Assembly (NCBI GenBank): GCA_900314565.1
Contig: OMVU01000008.1
Coordinates: forward strand, 62,001 to 126,000
DNA from: an uncultured Eubacteriales bacterium
GTDB taxonomy: Bacteria; Bacillota; Clostridia; Lachnospirales; Lachnospiraceae
DNA: 64,000 nucleotides
Reading direction: 5' to 3'
In this document: positions 34,712 through 43,640 of the stretch, one piece after another
How positions within the stretch are numbered: the first letter of the stretch is position 1
Layout of the letters: each line of letters begins with the position of its first letter
Made by a program: the position numbers and the translations under genes
Notes under the pieces: model-generated
What the model saw: only the letters and a program-made list of their open reading frames with translations
Database searches by the model: none
What the model was told of the DNA's origin: nothing

Positions 34712-37162
34712 TTATCGGACAAAGAGTCCTTTTCTAAGATAACTTACCGCCTTATAAAATGAAAAACTTATGCGGTGCCCGATCGATGCAGACTGTGCAT
34801 GATCAGAAGAGCCTGTTCGCTCAGCACTTCGCACGCAGGTCGCCTCGAACCAGGCGCTCTCATGCACTGTTCCCTTCCGGATCCCCAGGGATGTGAGCAG
34901 CCTGTTCACAAAATGATTCTCCTTCAGATACCTGACCGGAAAAACGGGCGCGACCTCCCGCTCCGTCTCGTCGAGGAGATCATCCGAAAAAGGAAGGCAG
35001 CCGAAATATTCCGCCTCATCCGGATCCGGATTCCACATAAATTTTTTCAGTCTTCCCGTCAGTTCAGGCGTCAGGATGCCGTCAAATTCTGCCGGAATCT
35101 TCCGTGCACCCGGATGTTCCCTGTCTGTTAGTTCATTCATATATTTACAGATGTACTGATCAAGCTTCTCCGCGATCCCGTTCATCCGACAGGGTTCAAG
35201 AATCGGCTCCATACTGTATCGGACCTCCCCATCCTTACCGGATGTCTTCACCTTCCGGTACCCGCTAACAGTCCCGTGATCTGCCCGGACAAGGGCCTCG
35301 AACAGGCTGTTCGAAAAGAATACTTTATTAAAAAGCTTTGTCTTCGGTCCAAAATAAAAACTGTGATACCGTTCCGGATCCGACCCCTTCGGGATCTCGA
35401 AGAGTCCGAAATAAAAGCCCTCTACGGGATCATCGATCCCGCATCTTCTTCGTATCTCAGCGATACTTTTCTGTGTCGTCCCGGTCCACCCGCTGTCAAC
35501 GATCCCGATTTTTTCCGCGTTCTCATCGCAGGTGCCGGCTCTTTCTGACTTTCCCAAGCTCCCATAGCGAGCGCTGACTCTGTCTGATTTTTCCTTACTT
35601 CTATCGCAGGCGCCGATCCCTTCCAAAAGTCCCTCCTGCCTGAAATAGGCGCAAAGCGGCTCCCATGCCTCCTCCGACCGCTGTTTCAGAAGGTCTTTAT
35701 ACGCGCCGCTCCCGGCGAGGCGTGCCCTGACTTTCTTAAGCCCGGAATACGGGATCACCTCATCGAGCGCAAGATCCGGGAATGCAGCCTGCATTTTTGG
35801 AATATCCTCCGCCCTGAATCCGGACCGCATGAGGATCTTTCGGAACGTGACATCGATCCCGCCCCGGGTGACGTGGGACAGGGCTTCATCGACATTTTCC
35901 GAATACATGGGAACTCTCAGCGAATACCTCGAGCAGTACAGATACCGGCATTCTATATCAAACTCACAGGATTTTACAAGCCTTATCGCAGTCCTGTAAG
36001 GAAGATATCCGTCTCTCGAAAGAAAATATAGTCGCTTTATGCCCCTTGCCTCCGCCTCTTTGAGGATCCACACAGTGAAGGCTGTCATCAGAGGCGCGAA
36101 GATCTCCTGAAGGACTCTTTCCCCGGACATCACATGTGTGCTGTCGGCTCCCGGTCCTCCGGACGGGTTTTTGCGATCCCACCCTATCCCTCCTGTCCGT
36201 ATGCGCTGGGCGATTCCCGGAAAAAGCGATGCAATGCCGACGAAAACAGGCTTCACAACATAGAAAACCGTCTTCGGGGAGAGTATCCCAAGTCTCGCAA
36301 ACCCCTGAATTCTGATGAGCATCTCGAAGAGGCACCGACGGAACGAGCGGGACAGCGTCCTCTCCTTCTCACGATACAGAAGAAGCGGCTCCTGCAGATT
36401 ATATCCGCGAAGTCCCTCGCTGTGCAGCCGCATGAAGAGCTCATAATCCTCAGCGTGTGCAGTCAGTGGGGAGACATGATAGAGTCTCTTCGGAGAATTT
36501 GTCCGCGCATGCTTCCCTGAACTCTCAGATATTCCGGAAAACTTCGAACGCTCAGCAGACGAAGAACCCGCAGGCGTTCCGGAACATTTCGAACGCTCAG
36601 CAGGCGGCTCTTCAGGACAGGCAGAAGAAAAGAACACTTCCCGGCGGAACATGACAGCCGGATGAATATACGGGGAAGAATGCAGAAAGCTGCGGGCATC
36701 CGGCATCTCGGGACGATACGCGCTGCCCCAGACCCGTTTTCCCTCGAAAAGATCTGCGGCGCTGGAGACCCACATATACTCAGGATTTTCGCGAAGAAAC
36801 TTTACCTGTTTCATGAATCTCTCAGGACGGGAAATATCGTCCGCGTCCATCCGCGCGATAAATTCCCCACCGGCATGGAGTATGGAGCGATTCAGCGCAT
36901 ACGCCAGACCCCTGTTCTTACTGTTCCGGGAGACACGGATCCTCGAGTCACACGCGGCAAGCTTCTTTATGTTCCGGTATGTTTCCTCCGTGGAGCCATC
37001 GTCACAGATCAGGAGCTCCCAGGATGAAAGCGTCTGCATTCGGATGGATCGCACCGCGGCTGACAGCTCCGAAAGATCCGGTTCATAAGTACCCATGACG
37101 ACGCTCACAACTGGGTTCCTGTCTCTATTATTTAGTTCTTCAGAATTCTCCCTCGTCCCCAT
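34712..37162 (-). CDS. GT2 glycosyltransferase fused to SRDG module
   Basis: An 816-residue fusion. The N-terminal GT-A glycosyltransferase has VSVVMGTYEP, DDGSTEE and the metal-binding MDADD (about 105-109). A downstream AEDYELFMRL box completes the fold. The GT-A fold is interrupted by a 45-residue Ser-rich insertion with AERSK repeats (about 181-226). The C-terminal half has LYFLSRDGY (382-386) and IVDSGWTGTT (556-561), plus another Ser/Lys-rich insertion just before the latter. It overlaps the upstream GT4 gene by 23 bases. The acceptor and donor are unknown. Confidence 0.78.
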   Translation of the reverse strand: MGTRENSEELNNRDRNPVVSVVMGTYEPDLSELSAAVRSIRMQTLSSWELLICDDGSTEETYRNIKKLAACDSRIRVSRNSKNRGLAYALNRSILHAGGEFIARMDADDISRPERFMKQVKFLRENPEYMWVSSAADLFEGKRVWGSAYRPEMPDARSFLHSSPYIHPAVMFRREVFFSSACPEEPPAERSKCSGTPAGSSSAERSKFSGISESSGKHARTNSPKRLYHVSPLTAHAEDYELFMRLHSEGLRGYNLQEPLLLYREKERTLSRSFRRCLFEMLIRIQGFARLGILSPKTVFYVVKPVFVGIASLFPGIAQRIRTGGIGWDRKNPSGGPGADSTHVMSGERVLQEIFAPLMTAFTVWILKEAEARGIKRLYFLSRDGYLPYRTAIRLVKSCEFDIECRYLYCSRYSLRVPMYSENVDEALSHVTRGGIDVTFRKILMRSGFRAEDIPKMQAAFPDLALDEVIPYSGLKKVRARLAGSGAYKDLLKQRSEEAWEPLCAYFRQEGLLEGIGACDRSKEKSDRVSARYGSLGKSERAGTCDENAEKIGIVDSGWTGTTQKSIAEIRRRCGIDDPVEGFYFGLFEIPKGSDPERYHSFYFGPKTKLFNKVFFSNSLFEALVRADHGTVSGYRKVKTSGKDGEVRYSMEPILEPCRMNGIAEKLDQYICKYMNELTDREHPGARKIPAEFDGILTPELTGRLKKFMWNPDPDEAEYFGCLPFSDDLLDETEREVAPVFPVRYLKENHFVNRLLTSLGIRKGTVHESAWFEATCVRSAERTGSSDHAQSASIGHRISFSFYKAVSYLRKGLFVR

Positions 37163-38327
37163 GAATGTCGCTCATCTCCCGATATATGTCAAGCATTTTG
37201 CGGGCAGTCCGTTCCTTCGAAAACTTCTGCGTCGACCGTATACAGCACTCTGCCATTTTCTCCCGCTCTGCCTCCGTCATCTCCATGATTTTCCGAATTC
37301 CCGATGCAAATCCATCCGCATCCCGCGGCTCACATACATACCCGTTCAGGCCGTCAGTCATATATTCCCGGGTCCCTCTGTTATTCGCAGCGATCACCGG
37401 GACGCCCATTGCGAGCGACTCAAGCGCAGCCATTCCGAGCCCTTCCCGGATAGACGGAAAGACCGTCACGTCGGCTGCCCCGTAATAATCACGCGTCTTC
37501 CTCTGATACGCAAAAAAATGAACATCCTCCGAAAGGCCAAGCCCGGCCGCGTACTGCCGCGCCTCATTCATAAAATATCCGTCCCCGCATATTCCATAAA
37601 TAAGTCTACTTCCGCCAGGACCGGCATCCTGTTTCAGCTTGAGGACTGCCCTCATCGCTGTCACATGATTCTTGTTGCGGTTCAATTCTCCGACAGATAA
37701 AACGAAAAAATCATTCGGTCTGATTCCGAGTTTTTCCCGCATCTTCGTCTTCTCAGCCTTATCCGCCGCACGGAACTTTTCCGGATCGAGTCCCACGCCG
37801 GGGATATAGCAGACTCTCCCTCCCTTTTTGAGCCGCATCTTCTTTGCCGCCGCATAGTCCTCCCTGTTGATCACGATCAGAACATCAGTCAACGGCGCAA
37901 GCAGGTATTCGACCGCACGATACAGCACATTGTTCAATATGGGCGCGCCCTTATAAAAATGAAACCCGTGTGCCGTATATATGACCTTTGGATGACGTTT
38001 CGAAAAATGCCCGACCAGCCTTCCCAGTACTCCGCCGACAGGTGTGTGGCAGTGGATCAGATCGATCTCTTCATTTTCCACGATATCCATAAGCCGGCGG
38101 AACGCGTCGAAATTCATGCGCCACATGTAGGGCGAACGCGCAATGGGAATATCGTGATAGATTACACCCATCCGGGCGAGCTCCCCCAGATCATAATGAT
38201 GCCAGTCCTCCGCGCAGTTCGATGCATAGTGGACGATAAACCCGAGCGACTGCAGAAGATGAACATTTTCAAGTTCGAATTTCCACAGAAAGCCGGATTG
38301 ATGAGTTAATATTAACGCTTTCTTCAA
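37140..38327 (-). CDS. GT4 glycosyltransferase (EpsD/CapM-like)
   Basis: A 395-residue GT-B glycosyltransferase. The N-terminal domain has LIHCHTPVGG and YTAHGFHFYKG, typical of the EpsD/PglA-like GT4 group. The C-terminal nucleotide-binding domain has VGELNRNKNH, PSIREGLGMAALE and MGVPVIAANNRG. It transfers a sugar from a nucleotide donor during surface glycan assembly at the inner membrane face. The start is a TTG whose last bases overlap the upstream stop (TTGA), with AGGGG ten bases before. Confidence 0.9.
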   Translation of the reverse strand: MKKALILTHQSGFLWKFELENVHLLQSLGFIVHYASNCAEDWHHYDLGELARMGVIYHDIPIARSPYMWRMNFDAFRRLMDIVENEEIDLIHCHTPVGGVLGRLVGHFSKRHPKVIYTAHGFHFYKGAPILNNVLYRAVEYLLAPLTDVLIVINREDYAAAKKMRLKKGGRVCYIPGVGLDPEKFRAADKAEKTKMREKLGIRPNDFFVLSVGELNRNKNHVTAMRAVLKLKQDAGPGGSRLIYGICGDGYFMNEARQYAAGLGLSEDVHFFAYQRKTRDYYGAADVTVFPSIREGLGMAALESLAMGVPVIAANNRGTREYMTDGLNGYVCEPRDADGFASGIRKIMEMTEAEREKMAECCIRSTQKFSKERTARKMLDIYREMSDIHGDEGEF

Positions 38328-40885
38328 GTAATTGTTTCCCCTTTATCTGAATCAGATAAGAACTGAATTTCCATGAGCTCCTTCGCATACCGCTTTCCCC
38401 ACACGTAGTCATACTGGAGCAGGCGGAATGTCTCATACGCCTTCCTCTGCGCCTCGTTCATCGCGGAAATCCCGGCATACCTTCCATCCGTACCGACGAC
38501 CACCTGACTGTCCGACGCGCCGTAGGCATCTTTCATCAAAGCGACATACTGCCTGAACGGGGCCATCGAAAGCCCGTACTTTTCCATCACGACCGGAAAA
38601 AGTTCTCCCATCCCCATGAGTCCCATATTTCCCGTCATCTTTCCGGAATTGCTCCACACAAGGAAAGGCACCTTATGTATCTCACAGTCATAGAGAAGAG
38701 GATCCGCGTGCCAGGATGTCTTCTCCAGCATCCGGTCATCCTTCGGTCCCGCATTGCTCACATGATCCCCGAAAAAGATCACGACCACTTCCCGGTCGAC
38801 TGTCCTGAAATAATCGATCAATTCTCCGAGCGCCCTGTCCGCCTCATGGAGACCTGCCACAAAATCATCGATCGAACCGCGTGCAGTCTCGCCGTACACT
38901 TCAGACTGATAACCGACTCTGCCCGGCTCATAGATCAATCTCTCCCAATATCCGCCATGATTCTGCATCGTCACGGCAAAAATGAACTGCCCTTTTTCGT
39001 CCCCTTTTTTCTTCTCATACTGCGAAATGATCTTCGAAAAAAGCTCGGCATCCGAGACATAGCCCCGGACAGGATCATTCATCTCAAAGGCTTCCTCAAA
39101 ATACAGTTCATCGAATCCGAACCTGCGATAGGCATTCTCACGATTATAATTGGAGGCAGTGTACGGGTGCATGGCTGCCGTACTGTATCCCTGTGCTTCC
39201 AGATCACTTACGACTGTGGAGAACCCGTCATCGATAAAACTCCCGTACACCATGTAGTCCTCAGGGAAGAATTCTCCGCTGAAACCGGTCAGGAACTCGA
39301 ACTCGCTGACTACCGTGCCGCCACTGAAGACATGAGAAAAGAGTTCTCCGTAGGCAGCTTCCGAGCAGAGCGCTCTGTAACATGGAATGACATCCTCATC
39401 GAAGGTAATCGTATCCGTGCGGGTGATATCCCAGAAGGACTCGCTCATCACTGCGATCATGACCGGCGGCTCCTGCTCTGTCCCGGACGGTACTCCTTTC
39501 GCCTGCCCGCTCTCTCCGATTTTTTCATTTACCAACGTCGCAATTTCATCCATTCTTTCCCTGCCGTATCCCTCCGGCCGGGCAGCCTGAACGAAATAAT
39601 AGCAGTATTCCAGAAAAGCGGATAAAAAACCTCTCTGCCGGTAATAATCGTTGACGCGATACACCCGATACTCCGAATCATTTGATTCCACCTTGCTGTC
39701 GATAAAGCTCGTCCGGACATACAGGAAAGCGAGTGCGGCGAAGCACAGGCAAAGAGCGGCCCGGATCAGCAGCATTCTGCGAGATTTCTTCACGGAAAAG
39801 AGCTTTTCCTTACAGACATACATAAGGAGAACTCCGACCAGCAGGAACTCGACCGTCACGAGCCAGGCCATGGCCGTCATGGAAATCTCATAATTCCCGG
39901 CGACGCCCGCCGCTTCCAGAGCCATCGTATAATCCCACGGCAGAAGCGGCATTCCCCGGTTCAGGAGCTTTACATTGCTCACGACGCACAGAAGATCCAA
40001 AAAGAGAGCAGTGATCAAAAAACCGGGCCATATACGATTGAACAGAATAAAAAGGGAAATCAGAGCAAGAAAAATAAAGACTGCCCCGCGGAGAAAACTC
40101 TGCGGCTCGGCTCTCAGATACTCAAAAAACACTGAGCCGTCATCATACTGGATCAGACTGATCCCGGTAAGAATCAGAACACTCAAAAAAGCGCATAGCA
40201 CAGTCCATGTGCATGCGCTGCGGACCTTCTCCGGAATTTTGTGCTTCCTGCTCCACAGAAAACAGGAAAGTGAAATGAGAAAAAGCGTAAGGATCTGCAG
40301 CCACAGATGTCTCTCGGGAAAGACAAACACACTCGGATCGTATCTGAACCAGTATGTATCCCAGTCTGCCTTCTTAAAAAGGTCGACCCGTTCCCTCATC
40401 TCTCCGTCGATCAGGATCTCCGCTATACCGGATCCCACCTCCGATACCATCCCGACCTTTAAGGAGTGCACATCCTTCAGTTGGACAGTGATGGACTGCG
40501 GATCTTCAAACTCATACACGCGCAGGTAATCGTTCAGGGAATCGTATGTCCAAAGACTCCCCTCATCGATCTTCACCTGCGCAAGATTGATATCCCGTCC
40601 GTTTACGGCGATATGATTAAGACGCACATAATTACTCTTCGACGCCTCCTGCTTTTCCCCGGTCGCCACGATCGTAAGCGTAATGTCCCGGTTCAGAGAT
40701 TTCAGATAAAAAGGTCTCAGAACTGTAAGTCCGGCCACGAGGAGAAAATATATTCCGACTACCACAGGCAGGTCCTTCAGGACCCCCTGCAGCTTTTTTC
40801 GCCGGTCAGTCAGTTCACTTTTCCTGTCCGTCTGTTCGCTTTTCCTGTCCGTCTGCTCGTTGTTCCTGTCCGTCTGCTCCTTCAA
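38324..40885 (-). CDS. LTA-synthase-like sulfatase-family membrane enzyme
   Basis: An 853-residue alkaline-phosphatase-superfamily protein. The N-terminus has a transmembrane helix (about 38-58), an extracytoplasmic domain to about 190, and then five to six helices (about 195-400). The extracellular catalytic domain shows VMSESFWD, SGGTVVSEFEFLTG with the probable threonine nucleophile, and VVIFFGDHVS near the end. Relatives transfer phosphoglycerol or phosphoethanolamine to wall or capsular polymers. The extreme N-terminus has seven-residue EQTDRKS repeats. The start is TTG with GAGGAAG nine bases upstream. Confidence 0.85.
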   Translation of the reverse strand: MKEQTDRNNEQTDRKSEQTDRKSELTDRRKKLQGVLKDLPVVVGIYFLLVAGLTVLRPFYLKSLNRDITLTIVATGEKQEASKSNYVRLNHIAVNGRDINLAQVKIDEGSLWTYDSLNDYLRVYEFEDPQSITVQLKDVHSLKVGMVSEVGSGIAEILIDGEMRERVDLFKKADWDTYWFRYDPSVFVFPERHLWLQILTLFLISLSCFLWSRKHKIPEKVRSACTWTVLCAFLSVLILTGISLIQYDDGSVFFEYLRAEPQSFLRGAVFIFLALISLFILFNRIWPGFLITALFLDLLCVVSNVKLLNRGMPLLPWDYTMALEAAGVAGNYEISMTAMAWLVTVEFLLVGVLLMYVCKEKLFSVKKSRRMLLIRAALCLCFAALAFLYVRTSFIDSKVESNDSEYRVYRVNDYYRQRGFLSAFLEYCYYFVQAARPEGYGRERMDEIATLVNEKIGESGQAKGVPSGTEQEPPVMIAVMSESFWDITRTDTITFDEDVIPCYRALCSEAAYGELFSHVFSGGTVVSEFEFLTGFSGEFFPEDYMVYGSFIDDGFSTVVSDLEAQGYSTAAMHPYTASNYNRENAYRRFGFDELYFEEAFEMNDPVRGYVSDAELFSKIISQYEKKKGDEKGQFIFAVTMQNHGGYWERLIYEPGRVGYQSEVYGETARGSIDDFVAGLHEADRALGELIDYFRTVDREVVVIFFGDHVSNAGPKDDRMLEKTSWHADPLLYDCEIHKVPFLVWSNSGKMTGNMGLMGMGELFPVVMEKYGLSMAPFRQYVALMKDAYGASDSQVVVGTDGRYAGISAMNEAQRKAYETFRLLQYDYVWGKRYAKELMEIQFLSDSDKGETIT
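40811..40873. repeat. 21-bp in-frame tandem repeat (3 units)
   Basis: Units at 40811, 40832 and 40853, sharing TTCCTGTCCGT, encode the EQTDRKS-type repeats at the N-terminus of the sulfatase-family enzyme. Confidence 0.85.
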
Positions 40886-40911
40886 ATCACTCTTCCTCTG
40901 TCTGCCTCTGT

Positions 40912-42057
40912 TCAGATGTCCGAAAGGCTGCTCCCGTCCGCTGACTCCCGCACTTCCTTCTCATCGATCATAATATAGAACCGGCCCCCTATGGTCTTCG
41001 CGATTGCCTCATTGGGCTTCACACCGGAAGCCGATGAATTCCGGGGAACATAGAGATTTACGGTTTCCGAATCATCCGTCTCCGTACTCTGCGTAAGATT
41101 GGTGCCCGGTGTTTCTGTGAATAACTCCCCTTCTTCCGTGTCCCGATCGACCCTGACACGGGGCAGATCGTCAGGGAGCGCATTTACCGGATTTGTATCT
41201 CCCGTCCTGTCGGAGACTGCACCGGAACGGGATGTATTCTCCACAGTCTTATCATATTTTTCCGTATCCTGATCGACCTGAGCCCGATACGGAACGACTG
41301 CGACAGCAGAGAGATTATCTTTTTCTCCTCTTGTCTTATCCAGCTCGATCAGATAATTGAGCCGCATATGGAGCTCTCTGTTCTCTTTGAACTGCCTGCC
41401 GCCCAGATAACGGATCAGCTCATCGTCCGTCAGGTTATGCCAGAATCCGTCCGAGCAGAGAAGGAACGTATCTCTCTCCCGGTATTTTCCCTTATAGAAC
41501 AAGGGGTGTATTTCAGGGGTCACACCGATACACTCGAGCAGCATATTTCTGCGCCGGTCGGTCTTCGCCTGCTCCGGCGTGATTTCCCCCCTTCGTACAG
41601 CCTCAGCCACCACGCTTTGATCTCTCGTCATCTGATATACCTTATCAGGCGTAATAACGAGAGCTCTGCTGTCGCCCACATGCGCCATGAAGTATTCATT
41701 CTCCACGAACAGGACAGCCGTCAGCGTGCTTCCGAGAGAGATCCCGTGATTCATTCCGTATTGCACGAGTTTTTCATTGCAGTCATAAATGATCCTTCCC
41801 CACTGTTTGAACAGCTCCTCATAGGAGAAATTCACATCATAAATGAAATACGGAAACTCGCATTTGAACCAGTTCTCGAAAGTCTCGATCAATATCCTGC
41901 TTGCCAGCTCACCGTTCTCGTATCCTCCCATTCCGTCGCAGACCAGCGCAAAAAGGACTTCCCCGCGGTCTGTCGAAGCCTTAAAAAGACCGATGCTGTC
42001 CTGATTGCTCTTGCGATGAATGCCGATATCCGTATACAGCGATTGGAAAAAATTCAT
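40912..42057 (-). CDS. PP2C-type Ser/Thr protein phosphatase
   Basis: A 381-residue protein phosphatase. The PPM-fold motifs are all present: NQDS (Asp20), VCDGMGGYENGE (Asp41), GSTLTAVL, HVGDSRAL, LLCSDGFW and KDNLSAV, which supply the metal-binding aspartates. The domain ends near residue 255. A flexible acidic tail of about 125 residues follows, without a membrane span. It begins one base after the stop of the zinc-ribbon/FHA-like gene and reverses the action of the adjacent kinase. Confidence 0.93.
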   Translation of the reverse strand: MNFFQSLYTDIGIHRKSNQDSIGLFKASTDRGEVLFALVCDGMGGYENGELASRILIETFENWFKCEFPYFIYDVNFSYEELFKQWGRIIYDCNEKLVQYGMNHGISLGSTLTAVLFVENEYFMAHVGDSRALVITPDKVYQMTRDQSVVAEAVRRGEITPEQAKTDRRRNMLLECIGVTPEIHPLFYKGKYRERDTFLLCSDGFWHNLTDDELIRYLGGRQFKENRELHMRLNYLIELDKTRGEKDNLSAVAVVPYRAQVDQDTEKYDKTVENTSRSGAVSDRTGDTNPVNALPDDLPRVRVDRDTEEGELFTETPGTNLTQSTETDDSETVNLYVPRNSSASGVKPNEAIAKTIGGRFYIMIDEKEVRESADGSSLSDI

Positions 42058-42058
42058 A

Positions 42059-43615
42059 TTATCCCTCTCCGTTCAAAAGACGGTCATCGATAGGCACGTA
42101 GACCACCTGATGGGAACCGATCAGAAGCTTCATATACGCTCCGAGCCTGCCGCAGCTCCTTCTGGCTTCGCCGTTCACCTTGAAAGGAACGCCCGGTTCC
42201 GGAAGGATCGAAATGGCTTTATACTGCTCGATCGTCGCCAGCAGAGTCATATTCTCCATCTGACTGGAGAAAATGAGGCACATCCCCTCGTAATCGTATA
42301 TGAACATCGATTTTCTGCACAGCTCGATACTGTGATCTTTCTGGATTCCGTTCTGCAGGACGAACCAGCCCCGGACAGGGCCTTCATTTTTGAGCGGAAA
42401 GCTCTCCCACTCATCCTCTTCCTCATATGAATCATCGGACTCCCAATAGCCGCCTGCTGCTTCCCCCGAAGAAGCGGCAGAAAATGCTTCTTTTCGGGCA
42501 AACTGATCCGATTCCCCGAAAGCAGATCCATTTTGAGCGGGATGATTCGAACCCTTTAAGGTCTCGCCCAGCGGCTGCGACGGAATCGTACTCGCTGCCG
42601 GATCGTCTGTGTCTTTCTGTACCGGATCCTTAATTACCGCCTCTTCACCCCTGTCGGAAGATTTTACTGCTGCTTCCTCTTCTTCGGGAGATTTTACCGC
42701 CTCTTCACCCGCTTCGGGAGATTTTACCGCTTCTCCATCCGCTTCGGGAGATTTTACTGCTTCTTCACTCGCTTCGAAAGATTTTAACGCTTCTTCTCCC
42801 TCTTTGGGAGATTCCTTATCTTCCCCTGAAGAGGATCCGTTCATGCTCTCTGCCAGTCCCATGGACGTATCAATATTCCTGGGATCCGGCACCCCGTCCT
42901 TCGTGAAGAACGGAATCTTAAATTCCGGAATTTCCTCTTCGTCAGATGGCTCAGATTCCGCTCCGCCGTCTGACGGTAAGAATTCCGGTCCGGATTCCGG
43001 ATCATCCTGAAATGCCTCTGAATCAGATTCCGGGGCATTCTGATACACCTCTGAATCAGATTCAGGATCAATCTGAAATACTTCTGATCCTGATTCAGGA
43101 GCGTTCTGCAAAGCCTCACCGGGAAAGCCTTCGGCTGACCGGGAAACTCCCGCCTCTGCCTCAGAATTGTCTGCTCCGGACGATGTCTCCTCCCAAGGTC
43201 TGTCTGCTCCGGACGCTGCCTCTGCTTCAGGATTCTCTGTCCCGAAAGACATCTTTGCCTCAGGACCATCACTCCGTTTCGAAGTTCCTTCGAGTGATTC
43301 GAACGGCCTGTAATCGCCCTTCAAAGTCATATCATCTGAGAAAAAGCTCCCGGAATCAGCGCCCCCGAAAGGCTCTCCAAACGGGTAACTCCCGCCGGTC
43401 GGTGCCGGTCCTGTTCCGGCGACCGTGGCGCCATAAGGATCATCATCCGCACCTGACGGCCCGAAAATGTCCACAGGTTCTCCGGCGAACCCGGTATCCG
43501 GCACACCGATTTCCTTCCGCTCCGTCTCGATCTTACTGCAGTAAGGACATGCGTCATAAAGTGACGCGTCATAAATATGATTGTTGCTGCAAAAAACGAT
43601 CCTGGGTCCGCTCAT
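42059..43615 (-). CDS. Zinc-ribbon, acidic-repeat, FHA-like protein
   Basis: A 518-residue protein. The N-terminus has a CSNNHIYD...CPYC zinc-ribbon-like motif (Cys9 and the CPYC near 23-26), as in Firmicute FHA proteins linked to kinases. Residues about 30-400 are acidic and repetitive, with ten-residue EAVKSPEADG units and eleven-residue DPESDSEVYQN-type units. The C-terminal 105 residues (from about 410) are beta-rich and could be an FHA-like domain, but the usual GR-S-H signature is not evident. Acting as a phospho-dependent partner of the neighbouring kinase is inferred from context. AAGGAG precedes the ATG. Confidence 0.7.
   Translation of the reverse strand: MSGPRIVFCSNNHIYDASLYDACPYCSKIETERKEIGVPDTGFAGEPVDIFGPSGADDDPYGATVAGTGPAPTGGSYPFGEPFGGADSGSFFSDDMTLKGDYRPFESLEGTSKRSDGPEAKMSFGTENPEAEAASGADRPWEETSSGADNSEAEAGVSRSAEGFPGEALQNAPESGSEVFQIDPESDSEVYQNAPESDSEAFQDDPESGPEFLPSDGGAESEPSDEEEIPEFKIPFFTKDGVPDPRNIDTSMGLAESMNGSSSGEDKESPKEGEEALKSFEASEEAVKSPEADGEAVKSPEAGEEAVKSPEEEEAAVKSSDRGEEAVIKDPVQKDTDDPAASTIPSQPLGETLKGSNHPAQNGSAFGESDQFARKEAFSAASSGEAAGGYWESDDSYEEEDEWESFPLKNEGPVRGWFVLQNGIQKDHSIELCRKSMFIYDYEGMCLIFSSQMENMTLLATIEQYKAISILPEPGVPFKVNGEARRSCGRLGAYMKLLIGSHQVVYVPIDDRLLNGEG
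42631..42810. repeat. 30-bp in-frame tandem repeat (6 units)
   Basis: Six exact-period 30-bp units, most containing GGAAG/GGGAG-ATTTTAC-GC, encode ten-residue EAVKSPE-type units. Confidence 0.9.
42993..43119. repeat. 33-bp in-frame tandem repeat (about 4 units)
   Basis: Units at 42993, 43026, 43059 and 43092 (partial), starting GATTC(C/A)GG, encode eleven-residue DPESDSE-type repeats. Confidence 0.85.
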
Positions 43616-43640
43616 AACTTACTCCTTATCCGCTTTCGCT

